A stretch of 64,000 nucleotides of DNA from assembly GCA_902620465.1 (NCBI GenBank), contig CACNIF010000001.1, positions 124,001 to 188,000 on the forward strand. The letters run 5' to 3'. This DNA is from an uncultured Pelagibacteraceae bacterium. Its GTDB lineage: Bacteria; Pseudomonadota; Alphaproteobacteria; Pelagibacterales; Pelagibacteraceae. The first letter of the stretch is position 1. Each line of letters begins with the position of its first letter. A model generated the notes under the pieces. That model did no database searches and had not been told where the DNA came from. It was given only the letters and a program-made list of their open reading frames with translations. Made by a program: the position numbers and the translations under genes. Positions 1 to 8,784 of this stretch are shown here, piece after piece.

Positions 1-130
1 CGGCCCGAAATCTGTAAGAAATTTAATTAAGGATTTATTCACAAAAAAGATATTAACATAAATAAAATTTAACAAAAACTTTATATTTTTTCCTATTGAT
101 TTTTATTTTTAAATACCCATACTCTCTCCA

Positions 131-451
131 ATGGCAATTCAAAAAGCAAAATTTTCAATTGGTGACATTGTAAAACATAAACATTTTGAATTTAGAGGTG
201 TAATTTATGATGTTGATTTTGAATTTAATAATTCTGAGGAGTGGTATCAGTCTATTCCGAAGAATGTTAGACCAAGAAAAGATCAACCATTTTATCATTT
301 ATTGGCTGAAAATGATGAAATTACATATGAGGCGTATGTCTCAGAACAGAATTTATTAGTAGACGATTCTAATGAGCCCATAAAACACCCACTTATAGAG
401 GAAATTTTTTCTGGTAAAAAAGGCTCAAGTTATTTCAAGCAATCTAACTAA
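131..451 (+). CDS. hspQ: HspQ / YccV-like hemimethylated-DNA-binding family protein
   Basis: A 106-residue protein with the compact beta-barrel fold signature of the HspQ/YccV family: FSIGDIVKHKHFEFRGVIYD near residues 8-27, followed by a DQPFYHLL segment and a YVSEQNL segment. In enterobacteria HspQ is a small heat-shock protein that acts as a specificity factor for Lon and also binds hemimethylated oriC DNA; which role applies here cannot be told from sequence. Length matches the family (about 100-110). It stands alone ahead of the ccm genes, separated from them by about 170 bp that contain a long stem-loop. The upstream 130 bp are very AT-rich and I see no gene there. Family assignment is firm, function is by analogy. 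Confidence 0.85.
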   Translation: MAIQKAKFSIGDIVKHKHFEFRGVIYDVDFEFNNSEEWYQSIPKNVRPRKDQPFYHLLAENDEITYEAYVSEQNLLVDDSNEPIKHPLIEEIFSGKKGSSYFKQSN

Positions 452-514
452 AATCCATTTTTTAAACACAATTAGCTCAAAACTTAGACACACGATCCTG
501 TTAAGAATATTACA

Positions 515-578
515 ATTCGGTCAAGGATGCTAAAATTTTACCCTTCGTTATTATCTCCCTCTGCATTCTTGATCGGAT
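515..578 (+). terminator. Long imperfect stem-loop between hspQ and ccmC
   Basis: Positions 515-530 pair with 563-578 as a continuous 16-bp helix read on the plus strand. Thirteen pairs are Watson-Crick and three are G-U, all of which require plus-strand RNA. The loop is 32 nt and the helix is followed by a short T-run (581-586). It may be a terminator for hspQ or a leader structure for the ccm genes. The large loop is unusual for an intrinsic terminator. Confidence 0.45.
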
Positions 579-596
579 AATTTTTCACATTATATT
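569..596 (+). promoter_or_regulatory. Candidate sigma70 promoter for the ccm operon
   Basis: A -35-like TTGATC (569-574) and a -10-like TATATT (591-596) are separated by 16 bp and lie 27 bp before the ccmC start codon. The -35 box overlaps the right arm of the 515-578 stem-loop. Prediction by eye only. Confidence 0.35.
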
Positions 597-623
597 CAGC
601 GTATGAATTAGTATATATCTTTT

Positions 624-1331
624 ATGTTTAAACATTTTGAACCAAACAAAATATTTTCAATCACTTCGAAAGCTCCGAGATATGTCCTTTATCTACTTGT
701 AATCGTTTTGACTATCGGTCTTATTGAGTCTTTATTATTGTCACCTGAAGATTATTTGCAAAGTCATACTGTTAGAATTATGTATGTTCATGTACCCGCA
801 GCATGGTTAGCACTTGGAATTTTTTCTTCAATTACATTTTTATCAATAACCGGTTATATTTTTAAGTTAAAAAACTTTTTTTTGATCGCTAAAAGTTTAG
901 CTCCATCAGGTTTCATCTTTAATATTATTGCTTTAGTCACAGGATCTATTTGGGGTAAACCAACATGGGGAACATGGTGGGCTTGGGATGCTAGAATTAC
1001 TTCTATGTTAATTCTTGCACTTTTTTATTTAATGTTTTTAATGGCCTGGAGAATTTATGATAGAAAAGAACAAGTTTTTAAAATTACCTCAATCATAACA
1101 GTTTTAGGGATAATAAATGTTCCAATAATCAAGTATTCTGTAGATTGGTGGAATACGCTTCATCAGCCAGCGTCAATAAATATTTTATCAAAATCTACAA
1201 TTCATTCTTCAATGTTAGTGCCTTTGTTGATTATGACTGCGGCATTTGCCCTATTCTCGTTGTTAATTTTTTTAATGAAATATAATACAGAACTGATAAA
1301 AATTAAAAATAAGGGTTTAGACAGATTATGA
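624..1331 (+). CDS. ccmC: Heme exporter/transfer protein CcmC
   Basis: CcmC of the System I cytochrome c maturation pathway; it presents heme in the periplasm and helps load it onto CcmE. The 235-residue protein has six hydrophobic segments and the tryptophan-rich WWD signature WGTWWAWDARITSML in its middle, with conserved periplasmic histidines (VHVPAAW near residue 57, TLHQPAS near residue 180). Length is normal for the family. It is the first gene of a tight run ccmC-D-E-F-G-H and overlaps ccmD by 4 bp (ATGA). No ccmA or ccmB gene for the ABC module sits in front of it, where many proteobacteria carry them. Confidence 0.95.
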   Translation: MFKHFEPNKIFSITSKAPRYVLYLLVIVLTIGLIESLLLSPEDYLQSHTVRIMYVHVPAAWLALGIFSSITFLSITGYIFKLKNFFLIAKSLAPSGFIFNIIALVTGSIWGKPTWGTWWAWDARITSMLILALFYLMFLMAWRIYDRKEQVFKITSIITVLGIINVPIIKYSVDWWNTLHQPASINILSKSTIHSSMLVPLLIMTAAFALFSLLIFLMKYNTELIKIKNKGLDRL

Positions 1332-1555
1332 TTATTGAATTATTTTATATGAGTGGATATGGAATTTATGTTTGGAGTTCATTTGCTTTTACATTTTTAA
1401 GTTTTATTTCTTTATATGTCGTTACTAAGAGTCAGTACGTAAAAGAAAAAAATAAGTTTATAGCTAAATTTGGGAACCTAAACGCTGAAAGAGCTGCCTC
1501 TGCTAAACTACAAAAAATTAATAGAGAGATTTTGTCCAATACTTCAACAATTTAA
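1328..1555 (+). CDS. ccmD: Heme exporter accessory protein CcmD
   Basis: Small single-span membrane protein of the System I cytochrome c maturation machinery, which holds holo-CcmE in the CcmABCD complex. The typical CcmD start MSGYGIYVWSSFAFT appears at residues 8-22, followed by one membrane helix and a charged cytoplasmic tail with coiled-coil character (residues 40-70). The ATG at 1328 overlaps the ccmC stop; the ATG at 1349 (residue 8) is an equally plausible start because the family motif begins there. The reading is supported by position and motif despite the short length. Confidence 0.85.
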   Translation: MIIELFYMSGYGIYVWSSFAFTFLSFISLYVVTKSQYVKEKNKFIAKFGNLNAERAASAKLQKINREILSNTSTI

Positions 1556-1566
1556 CTTTTTAAGCC

Positions 1567-1986
1567 ATGTATGGTCGTAAAGTTAAACTAAGATTTTTTT
1601 TCGTTTTCTTAATTATTATTACATTAAGTTTGACAGTATTTCTTATTCTAAAATCTTTGGAAGAAAATGTTATTTATTATAAATCTCCATCTGAAGTAAA
1701 AATTTTATCTGAAGAGCAGAAGAAAAAGATTAGAATTGGTGGAATGGTAAAAACTGACTCGATTTCTATTATCAATAAAGAATTAAGTTTTGTTATCACA
1801 GACTTTAAAAGTGAAATTAACGTTGTTTATTCAGGACTAATACCTAATCTTTTTGAAGAAGGTAAAGGTGTTGTTGCAGAAGGATTTTTAAAAGATGAAA
1901 ATTTTTTTTCAGCAACTAAAATTTTAGCAAAACATGATGAAAATTACATGCCTCCCGAAGTTAAGGCTGCTTTAGAGGAGAAATAA
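1567..1986 (+). CDS. ccmE: Cytochrome c-type biogenesis heme chaperone CcmE
   Basis: Periplasmic heme chaperone that binds heme covalently and passes it to CcmF/H. It has one N-terminal membrane anchor (about residues 8-30), an OB-fold domain, and the hallmark heme-binding histidine in [11 protein letters not shown] (His at about residue 123) with the following tyrosine. Its length of 139 residues is normal for alphaproteobacteria. It sits 11 bp after ccmD and one base before ccmF, so it is surely co-transcribed. Confidence 0.95.
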   Translation: MYGRKVKLRFFFVFLIIITLSLTVFLILKSLEENVIYYKSPSEVKILSEEQKKKIRIGGMVKTDSISIINKELSFVITDFKSEINVVYSGLIPNLFEEGKGVVAEGFLKDENFFSATKILAKHDENYMPPEVKAALEEK

Positions 1987-1987
1987 A

Positions 1988-3865
1988 ATGTCAAGTTTAA
2001 TTGGATATTATTCTCTAATTTTTGGCGTTGGTATTTCAATTCTAGTTATATTTTTTTCAATTAAAAATTTTAATGACACTCAAAATCTTGACATTAAAGT
2101 AATATCATTAGTCTTCTTACAACTTTTATTCGTGATAATAAGTTTTTCAGGTTTAATTTTATCTTTTGTAAACTCTGATTTTAGTAATGAGACAGTTTTT
2201 AACCATTCCCACACCACTAAGCCTCTTTTTTATAAAATCTCTGGTACTTGGGGCAATCATGAAGGAAGTCTATTACTATGGTTGTTAGTTTTAACATTAT
2301 TTATATTTGTTTTTTTGTTGAAATCCAAAAATCAACCAAACCAATATAGAATTCTAACTTTATTATTTCAGCAAATAATAATATTAGGTTTTTTTATTTT
2401 TCTGATACAAACCTCTAATCCTTTTAATCATATTTTTCCAGTTCCAAAAGAGGGATTAGGTTTAAATCCTATATTGCAAGACCCTGCATTAGCAATACAC
2501 CCACCAATTTTATATTTAGGGTATGTTGGAACCTCTATAATTTTTTCCTCGGCACTTGCAGCAGTTTGTTCAAATAATATTACAAAAATGTGGGCGTCAC
2601 ACATAAAAAAATGGGTTTTAGTCTCTTGGATTTTTTTGACTTTAGGAATTTTACTTGGATCTATTTGGGCTTATTATGAGTTAGGCTGGGGAGGTTTTTG
2701 GTTTTGGGATCCGGTTGAAAATGTATCTTTAATGCCATGGTTTGCACTAACAACTTTATTACATTGCGTACTAGTTTTAGAAAAAAAACTAATTCTTACC
2801 TCGTGGGTTGTTGTTCTATCAATTGCAACTTTTACCTTAAGTATGTGTGGTACTTTTCTGGTTCGGTCGGGTATTTTAAATTCTGTCCACACATTTGCCA
2901 ACGATCCAGAAAGAGGTTTGTATATTCTAATATTTTTATTTATTTTGATATTCTTATCTTTGTTTATCTTTTTATTTTTTCACAAAAGCAAAAACAATAA
3001 CACCAAAACTTTCTATTTATTAAGTAAGGAAACATCAATTTTAGTTAATAATTGGTTTATGATGTATTTTTTATCTGTTGTTTTAATCGGTACAATTTAT
3101 CCGATATTTTTAGAGGTAATTTCATCTCAAAAAATATCTGTAGGTCCACCATTTTTTAACAAATTGATACTACCTTTTTTAATTCCTTTTATGATGGCGA
3201 TGGCAATAGGTCCTAAATTAAAATGGATTAAATCAGATGTTGAAGACAAAATTTATTTAATTTTATTTTTTATTATTTCTTTAATTTTATCTATGTTGAT
3301 AATAAGAAATTTAGATATTAATTTTCTTTATAATACAGTTTTAATCACTGCAGCTTTTTATTTATTTTTTATTACTCTTAGAGATTTTTTTCATGCAAAA
3401 TATAGAAACCTATCACAAATAATAGCTCATTTTAGTTTTAGCATTTTAATACTAAGTATTTTATTTAATAATATTTTCTCTTCTGAAATTATTACAAATT
3501 TAAAAATTAATGAAACTTACCAAGATCAAAATTTGAAGATTAATTTTGAAAGCATTGAGCAAGAAAATAAGCAAAATTTTAAAGCTATTAAGGGAAAGTT
3601 TACTGTAGAGGATCAAAGTGGATCAATTGAAGTCATGCAACCTGAACTAAGAATATATAATCAACCAAATATTGTTACCAGTGAAGCAGATATCAAAACA
3701 AATATGTTTACTGATAAATTTATGACAATGAATTATGTCCAAAATCAAGATTATTTTAATATTCGCTATCAAGTAAAACCATTTATGATTTGGATTTGGA
3801 TTTCTACAATTCTATTGTGCTGCAGTGGTGGTTTAAGTTTTATTAAAAAAAAGTATGAAAACTAA
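1988..3865 (+). CDS. ccmF: Cytochrome c heme lyase subunit CcmF
   Basis: Large polytopic membrane protein of the holocytochrome c synthetase (CcmF-CcmH). The WWD domain WGGFWFWDPVENVSLMPW lies around residues 235-252, preceded by histidine-bearing segments (KISGTWGNHEGSL near 83-95; ALAIHPP near 170) that ligate heme b. About 13-15 hydrophobic helices and a C-terminal periplasmic domain are visible. Its 625 residues match the family (about 630-660). It overlaps ccmG by 11 bp. A very strong family match. Confidence 0.96.
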   Translation: MSSLIGYYSLIFGVGISILVIFFSIKNFNDTQNLDIKVISLVFLQLLFVIISFSGLILSFVNSDFSNETVFNHSHTTKPLFYKISGTWGNHEGSLLLWLLVLTLFIFVFLLKSKNQPNQYRILTLLFQQIIILGFFIFLIQTSNPFNHIFPVPKEGLGLNPILQDPALAIHPPILYLGYVGTSIIFSSALAAVCSNNITKMWASHIKKWVLVSWIFLTLGILLGSIWAYYELGWGGFWFWDPVENVSLMPWFALTTLLHCVLVLEKKLILTSWVVVLSIATFTLSMCGTFLVRSGILNSVHTFANDPERGLYILIFLFILIFLSLFIFLFFHKSKNNNTKTFYLLSKETSILVNNWFMMYFLSVVLIGTIYPIFLEVISSQKISVGPPFFNKLILPFLIPFMMAMAIGPKLKWIKSDVEDKIYLILFFIISLILSMLIIRNLDINFLYNTVLITAAFYLFFITLRDFFHAKYRNLSQIIAHFSFSILILSILFNNIFSSEIITNLKINETYQDQNLKINFESIEQENKQNFKAIKGKFTVEDQSGSIEVMQPELRIYNQPNIVTSEADIKTNMFTDKFMTMNYVQNQDYFNIRYQVKPFMIWIWISTILLCCSGGLSFIKKKYEN

Positions 3866-4373
3866 AATTTTTCCTATATTTTTAATTATCACATTCTCAA
3901 TAATTTTTTATGTTTTTTACAAGGGTTTACAAAATTCTAATATTTATACTCCTGAAATTAAATCAGAAATTAAAATTCCAAGTTTTGAAGCAAAAGAGTT
4001 TTTTTCAAAAGACAACGTAAATTCTGATCAAATTTTTATAGGGAGTGAATACTATTTATTAAATATTTGGGCCTCGTGGTGTATTCCTTGTAAAGAGGAA
4101 CATAAGTATTTAATGGATTTAAGTAAAAAAGAAAATATTAAAATTATTGGACAAAATTACAAAGATAATTTTGTTAATGCCAAAAATTTTTTGATAAAGT
4201 TAGATAATCCATACGATTTAATTTTTTCTGATAATGATGGCACGATAGCAATTGAATGGGGTGCATACGGAGTACCTGAGAGCTTTTTAATCAAAAATAA
4301 TCAAATAATAAAAAAAATAATTGGTCCTTTGAATGAAAAATTATTTTCCGAGATAAAAGAATTGACTCAATGA
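3855..4373 (+). CDS. ccmG: Thiol:disulfide interchange protein CcmG/DsbE
   Basis: Membrane-anchored periplasmic thioredoxin-like reductase that keeps apocytochrome c cysteines reduced for heme attachment. There is an N-terminal anchor (residues 5-22), then a thioredoxin fold with active site WASWCIPCKEEH (Cys76 and Cys79) and a cis-proline loop in GVPESFLI near residue 137. The length of 172 residues is normal. It starts inside the end of ccmF and its stop overlaps the start of ccmH, consistent with translational coupling. Confidence 0.93.
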   Translation: MKTKIFPIFLIITFSIIFYVFYKGLQNSNIYTPEIKSEIKIPSFEAKEFFSKDNVNSDQIFIGSEYYLLNIWASWCIPCKEEHKYLMDLSKKENIKIIGQNYKDNFVNAKNFLIKLDNPYDLIFSDNDGTIAIEWGAYGVPESFLIKNNQIIKKIIGPLNEKLFSEIKELTQ

Positions 4374-4741
4374 ATATTTTAAAGCTTTTAATTACAGTTA
4401 TTTTTTTGATTAATTTTTTTTCCTCTGATTTAAAAGCTAAAAATTTAGGAACCGAAATTACAAAAAATTTAAGATGTTTAATTTGTCAAGGACAATCAGT
4501 ATACGACTCAGATTCTGAATTTGCTAATAGCTTAAAAATTCTGGTAGAAAAAAAATTAGATGATGGTTTAAATGAAAAACAGATATACGATTATTTGAAA
4601 AATAAATATGGAGATTGGATTTTGTATGATCCAGGATTCAATAAAAACACCTATTTTCTTTGGTTATTGCCGATATTGATGTTTGTATTTGGTGGTGCAA
4701 TAATACTTAGAAAAGTTATATTAAAAAAAAAAAAATTATGA
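4370..4741 (+). CDS. ccmH: Cytochrome c maturation protein CcmH
   Basis: Short form of CcmH, part of the heme lyase; it reduces or presents the apocytochrome CXXCH motif. A signal peptide or anchor (residues 1-22) is followed by the family signature LRCLICQGQSVYDSDS with redox cysteines Cys36 and Cys39, then a three-helix domain and a C-terminal membrane helix (about 95-115). At 123 residues it lacks the TPR (CcmI) part seen in fused CcmH proteins, and no separate ccmI follows; the next gene is a PagL-like protein. Confidence 0.93.
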   Translation: MNILKLLITVIFLINFFSSDLKAKNLGTEITKNLRCLICQGQSVYDSDSEFANSLKILVEKKLDDGLNEKQIYDYLKNKYGDWILYDPGFNKNTYFLWLLPILMFVFGGAIILRKVILKKKKL

Positions 4742-5253
4742 AACATCTAAGAATTTGTTACTTGGTTATATTGTCTTTTTTAATTTCTTCTTCAATTTTT
4801 GCGGAAGATACTAAAGTTAATGACGATAATACAAAGTTTAATATTTATTCGGGTATGTTTGATTTTAGTGATAATGGAAAGAGATCAACTTTAATTGGTT
4901 TTCAACACCAAAATACTGATTTAAATAGAGATACTTTTCTTGGTAATCTTTCTCCAATAACAGGTTTTATGTTTACCGCTGATAGTGCGGCTTATTTATA
5001 TACCGGCATACAAGCACAATATTCTTTGGGAGCATTAAATATTACACCTAGTTTTACTCCAGGTCTTTATAATCAGGGAGATGGGAAAGATCTTGGACAC
5101 TTACTGGAATTCAAAAGTGAAGTTCAAATTTCATTAAATTTTTTAAAAAATAGCCAATTAGGCTTTTCATATAACCATTTATCCAATGCTAGCTTAGGCG
5201 ATAAGAATCCTGGGGCAAATAGTTATATGTTTAATTTTTTTAAAACCTTTTAA
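4738..5253 (+). CDS. PagL-like lipid A 3-O-deacylase (acyloxyacyl hydrolase family)
   Basis: Predicted outer membrane beta-barrel of 171 residues with a signal peptide (residues 1-22, cleavage near SSSIFA). The C-terminal motif YNHLSNASLGDKNPGANSY matches the PagL HxSN active-site strand and the protein ends in a phenylalanine (FKTF), as outer membrane proteins often do. PagL removes the 3-O-acyl chain of lipid A. In the Pseudomonas enzyme as I recall it the triad is His-Ser-Glu, with Glu 14 residues after His; here that position is Asn, which seems common in this wider family. It overlaps ccmH by 4 bp but has no obvious link to cytochrome assembly. Family assignment is good, activity unproven. 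Confidence 0.75.
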   Translation: MKHLRICYLVILSFLISSSIFAEDTKVNDDNTKFNIYSGMFDFSDNGKRSTLIGFQHQNTDLNRDTFLGNLSPITGFMFTADSAAYLYTGIQAQYSLGALNITPSFTPGLYNQGDGKDLGHLLEFKSEVQISLNFLKNSQLGFSYNHLSNASLGDKNPGANSYMFNFFKTF

Positions 5254-5261
5254 AAACAATT

Positions 5262-6419
5262 ATGATATTAAGATTAAAAGACTGCCACAATTTTGCTGAT
5301 TTTAGAAAACTTGCTCAGCTTAAGCTACCATCACCCATTTTTCATTACATTGACGGAGCAGCCGATGATGAGATTACCTACGCCAGAAATACTAGTGCTT
5401 TTGACGATGTTGACTTGGTACCCAATGTTTTACGAGGCGTTGAAGAAGTTGATTTATCCACTACAATATTTGGTAAAAAATTAGATTTACCATTTTATCT
5501 GTCACCAACAGCACTACAAAGACTTTTTCATTATGACGGTGAAAGAGCAGTTGGGAAAGCTGCCAAAAAATTCAATACCATGTTTGGTGTCTCTGCTTTA
5601 GCCACTGTCAGTGTTGAGGAAATTTCTTCAATGATTGATACACCTAAAATGTTTCAATTTTATTTTCATAAAGACAGAGGTTTAAACGACTCTTGCTTGG
5701 AAAGAGCAAAAGCTGCAAAATTTGATGTTATGGCTTTAACAGTTGATACTATTACTGGAGGAAATAGAGAGAGAGACTTAAGAACAGGATTTACCTCTCC
5801 ACCAAAGTTAACTTTAGCAAGTTTATTTAGTTTTGCTACTAAACCGATGTGGGGGATTAATTATCTTACAAAAGGTAAGTTTGAATTACCTCATTTACAA
5901 GATTTCGTTAAAGAAGGTACTGATGTTAACTCATCTATTGGAAATTATTTTTCAACTATGTTGGATCAATCTATGAATTGGAAAGACGCTGAAAATCTTT
6001 GTTCTAAATGGGGAGGTCATTTCGCTCTTAAAGGAGTTATGAGTGTAGAAGATGCAAAAAGAGCAGTAGACATAGGATGTACAGGTATAATGGTATCAAA
6101 TCATGGTGGAAGACAGTTAGATGGATCTAGAGCGCCTTTTGATCAACTTGCAGAAATTGTTGATGCAGTTGGTGATAAATTAGATGTAATTTGTGAAGGT
6201 GGGATTCATAGAGGTACACATATGCTTAAAGCATTATCATTAGGTGCCAAGGCTTGTTCAGGAGGAAGATTATATCTCTATGCTTTAGCAGCTGGAGGTC
6301 AAGCAGGTGTAGAAAGAGCTTTAGAAAAATATAAAGCTGAACTAGTGCGTGATATGAAACTTATGGGCTGTACAAAAATAAGTGATTTAAGTCGAAATAA
6401 TTTAAGATTCAGAAGATAG
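5262..6419 (+). CDS. FMN-dependent alpha-hydroxy acid dehydrogenase (LldD-like), copy 1
   Basis: A 385-residue TIM-barrel enzyme of the L-lactate dehydrogenase/glycolate oxidase family, which oxidises L-2-hydroxyacids to 2-oxoacids using FMN. Visible signatures: FHYIDGAADDEITY at the N-terminus, LTVDTITGGNRERDLRTGF in the middle, the catalytic His-Arg segment SNHGGRQLDGSRAPFDQL, and the FMN phosphate segment CEGGIHRGTHMLKALSLGA. The next gene is a close paralogue in tandem. The substrate (lactate, glycolate or another hydroxyacid) cannot be fixed from sequence. Neighbouring aminotransferase, GlcD-like and TRAP genes suggest uptake and oxidation of hydroxyacids. Confidence 0.88.
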   Translation: MILRLKDCHNFADFRKLAQLKLPSPIFHYIDGAADDEITYARNTSAFDDVDLVPNVLRGVEEVDLSTTIFGKKLDLPFYLSPTALQRLFHYDGERAVGKAAKKFNTMFGVSALATVSVEEISSMIDTPKMFQFYFHKDRGLNDSCLERAKAAKFDVMALTVDTITGGNRERDLRTGFTSPPKLTLASLFSFATKPMWGINYLTKGKFELPHLQDFVKEGTDVNSSIGNYFSTMLDQSMNWKDAENLCSKWGGHFALKGVMSVEDAKRAVDIGCTGIMVSNHGGRQLDGSRAPFDQLAEIVDAVGDKLDVICEGGIHRGTHMLKALSLGAKACSGGRLYLYALAAGGQAGVERALEKYKAELVRDMKLMGCTKISDLSRNNLRFRR

Positions 6420-7570
6420 TGAGTTTAAAAAATTGCTATAATTTTAAAGATTTTAGAAATTTAGCAAAAAAAAAATTACCATCACCAATTTTTCATTACA
6501 TAGACGGTGGCTCAGATGATGAAGCTACTTTAAGAAGAAACACAGAATCATTTAATGAATGTGATTTAGTTCCGAATGTGTTAGCAAATGTTGGTAAACC
6601 TGACTTAACAACAACTTTATTTGGAAGGAAAATAGATATGCCAATTTTTCTTTCTCCTGCCGCAATGCAAAGACTTTATCACGTTGATGGTGACAAAGCA
6701 TCAGCAAGAGCAGCAGAAAAATTTGGAACTTTTTACAGCATGTCTTCGATGAGTAATAATTCTATTGAGGAGATAGCCAATATTTCTGGTGGTCCAAAAT
6801 TATTTCAACTTTATGTTCATAAAGATAAATCAATTACAGATGATTTGATTGATAGGTCAAGAAGATCAGGATTTGATGCAATGTGTTTGACGGTAGACAC
6901 ATTGGTAGCTGGAAACAGAGAAAAAGATCATAGAACAGGATTTACAACACCTCCAAAACTTACGTTAAAAAGCTTAATGAGTTTTGCAATGAGACCTAAT
7001 TGGGTTTTTAATTATTTAACTGGAAAAAAATTTGAACTCTCAAATGTTAAAAAAAAAACAGACAAAGGAACGAATATTGCAAAATCAGTTATTGAATATA
7101 TTAATGAGCAGTATGATCCACTTATGGGATGGAAAGATGCAGAATATTGTGCAAAAAAATGGAATGGACCATTTGCTCTAAAAGGAGTTATGTCAGTCGA
7201 GGACGCAAAAAAGGCTGTTGATATTGGTTGTACTGCTATTATGATCTCAAATCATGGAGGTCGACAGCTAGATGGCTCTAGATCACCTTTTGATCAAGTG
7301 AAAGCAATTTCGGACGCAGTTGGCGATAAAGTTGAGATTATTCTCGATGGAGGTATTAGAAGAGGCACGCATGTTTTAAAAGCATTAGCAGCTGGTGCAA
7401 AAGCATGTAGTTTTGGTAAAATGTTTTTGTTCTCTTTGGCCGCAGGGGGTCAGCAAGGTGTTGAACATTTACTTAGAAATATGCACGATGAGATTTATAG
7501 AAATATGGTTTTAATGGGCTGCAAAAGTTTAAAAGAGTTGAATAGTTCAAAATTAATCTATAGAAAATAG
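6419..7570 (+). CDS. FMN-dependent alpha-hydroxy acid dehydrogenase (LldD-like), copy 2
   Basis: Second member of the tandem pair, 383 residues, starting with GTG that overlaps the stop of copy 1 by one base (TAGTG). It keeps the same signatures: FHYIDGGSDDEATL, LTVDTLVAGNREKDHRTGF and the catalytic SNHGGRQLDGSRSPFDQ, followed by LDGGIRRGTHVLKALAAGA. Extensive identity to copy 1 along the whole length shows an old tandem duplication. Divergence in the segment after residue 195 (where substrate loops lie in this family) suggests different substrate preference, which is inference. Confidence 0.88.
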   Translation: MSLKNCYNFKDFRNLAKKKLPSPIFHYIDGGSDDEATLRRNTESFNECDLVPNVLANVGKPDLTTTLFGRKIDMPIFLSPAAMQRLYHVDGDKASARAAEKFGTFYSMSSMSNNSIEEIANISGGPKLFQLYVHKDKSITDDLIDRSRRSGFDAMCLTVDTLVAGNREKDHRTGFTTPPKLTLKSLMSFAMRPNWVFNYLTGKKFELSNVKKKTDKGTNIAKSVIEYINEQYDPLMGWKDAEYCAKKWNGPFALKGVMSVEDAKKAVDIGCTAIMISNHGGRQLDGSRSPFDQVKAISDAVGDKVEIILDGGIRRGTHVLKALAAGAKACSFGKMFLFSLAAGGQQGVEHLLRNMHDEIYRNMVLMGCKSLKELNSSKLIYRK

Positions 7571-7580
7571 AGGGGTAATT

Positions 7581-8747
7581 ATGAAATTAGCAAAAAGTTT
7601 AGATAGATTAGGCACAGAGTCTGCATTTACTGTTCTTGCAGAGGCAAAAAAATTAGAGGCACAAGGAAAGCCAATGATTCATTTAGGATTAGGACAGCCA
7701 GATTTTAAAACTCCTAAACATGTTGTTGAGGCTGCTAAAAAAGCACTAGATGATGGACATCATGGATATGTTATGTCAAATGGTATCCCAGAGTGTCGTC
7801 AAGCTGTTACAAGGTGGATCAAAAAACGTTACAATGTTGATATTAATTTTGAGAGAATTCTAATTATGCCTGGTGGAAAACCTACTATGAGTTATGCCAT
7901 TCAATGTTTTGGTGAACCAGGAGCAGAGATTATACATCCAACACCTGCTTTTCCAATTTATGAGTCAATGATAAATTATACTGGTTCAACTTCTGTCCCA
8001 TATGACTTAACAGAAAATAAAGATTTAAAATTTGATCCAGATAAAATATTATCTATGATAACAGATAAAACTCGACTGTTAATTCTAATAAATCCAAATA
8101 ATCCAACTGGAAGCTTTGTTGAAAAAAAAGACGTAGATGTTTTAGCTGATGGTCTGAAGAAGCACCCTCATGTTACAATACTTAGCGATGAAATTTATAG
8201 TAGACAAATTTTTGATGGAAAAGAAATGCCAACATTTTTTAATTATCCAGAGTTAAGAGAAAGATTAATTGTATTAGAGGGATGGAGTAAAGCTTATTCC
8301 ATGACCGGGTGGAGACTTGGTTGGAGCTTTTGGCCAGAACATTTGGTCGAACATGTTAATAAATTATTAATTAACAGTGTTTCATGTGTTAATGCTGCTG
8401 CTCAATTTGCTGGTATTGCTGCTTTAGATGGACCAGACGATTCAATTGATGCAATGATGGAAAAATTTACTCAAAGAAGAGATTTAATTTACAAAGGTTT
8501 AAATGATTTACCAGGTGTAGAATGTAGTCTACCCGGTGGGGCTTTTTATGCATTTCCTAAGGTAATTGGCACTGGTATGAATGGTGCAGAGTTTGCAAGA
8601 AAGGCTATGCATGAAGCAGGAGTTGCAATAGTTCCTGGATCAGCTTTTGGTGAAACTTGCCAAAATTACGTTAGATTTAGTTTTGCAGCATCAAGGGATA
8701 ATATTTCTCAAGCTCTTGAAAATATAAAGAAAATGCTGACTAAATAA
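7581..8747 (+). CDS. PLP-dependent class I aminotransferase
   Basis: A fold-type I aminotransferase of the aspartate/aromatic subgroup (388 residues). Features in order: the LGQPDFKTPKHVVEAA nucleotide-cup segment, PGGKPTMSYA, PTPAFPIYE, ILINPNNPTGS, the SDEIYSRQ segment, and the Schiff-base lysine in EGWSKAYSMTGWRLGW (Lys near residue 238), with the carboxylate-binding arginine in YVRFSFAAS near the end. A good RBS-like GGGGT lies just before the ATG. It would interconvert a 2-oxoacid and its amino acid; in this locus it could consume 2-oxoacids made by the adjacent dehydrogenases. The exact substrate is not determinable. Confidence 0.85.
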   Translation: MKLAKSLDRLGTESAFTVLAEAKKLEAQGKPMIHLGLGQPDFKTPKHVVEAAKKALDDGHHGYVMSNGIPECRQAVTRWIKKRYNVDINFERILIMPGGKPTMSYAIQCFGEPGAEIIHPTPAFPIYESMINYTGSTSVPYDLTENKDLKFDPDKILSMITDKTRLLILINPNNPTGSFVEKKDVDVLADGLKKHPHVTILSDEIYSRQIFDGKEMPTFFNYPELRERLIVLEGWSKAYSMTGWRLGWSFWPEHLVEHVNKLLINSVSCVNAAAQFAGIAALDGPDDSIDAMMEKFTQRRDLIYKGLNDLPGVECSLPGGAFYAFPKVIGTGMNGAEFARKAMHEAGVAIVPGSAFGETCQNYVRFSFAASRDNISQALENIKKMLTK

Positions 8748-8784
8748 GCTGTATTTTTGCTAAAATTTTTATTAATATTTATCA

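Noticed and set aside
2674..2901. Minus-strand open frame within ccmF
   Set aside because: It lies wholly inside the conserved WWD region of ccmF and its translation has no domain; a shadow frame.
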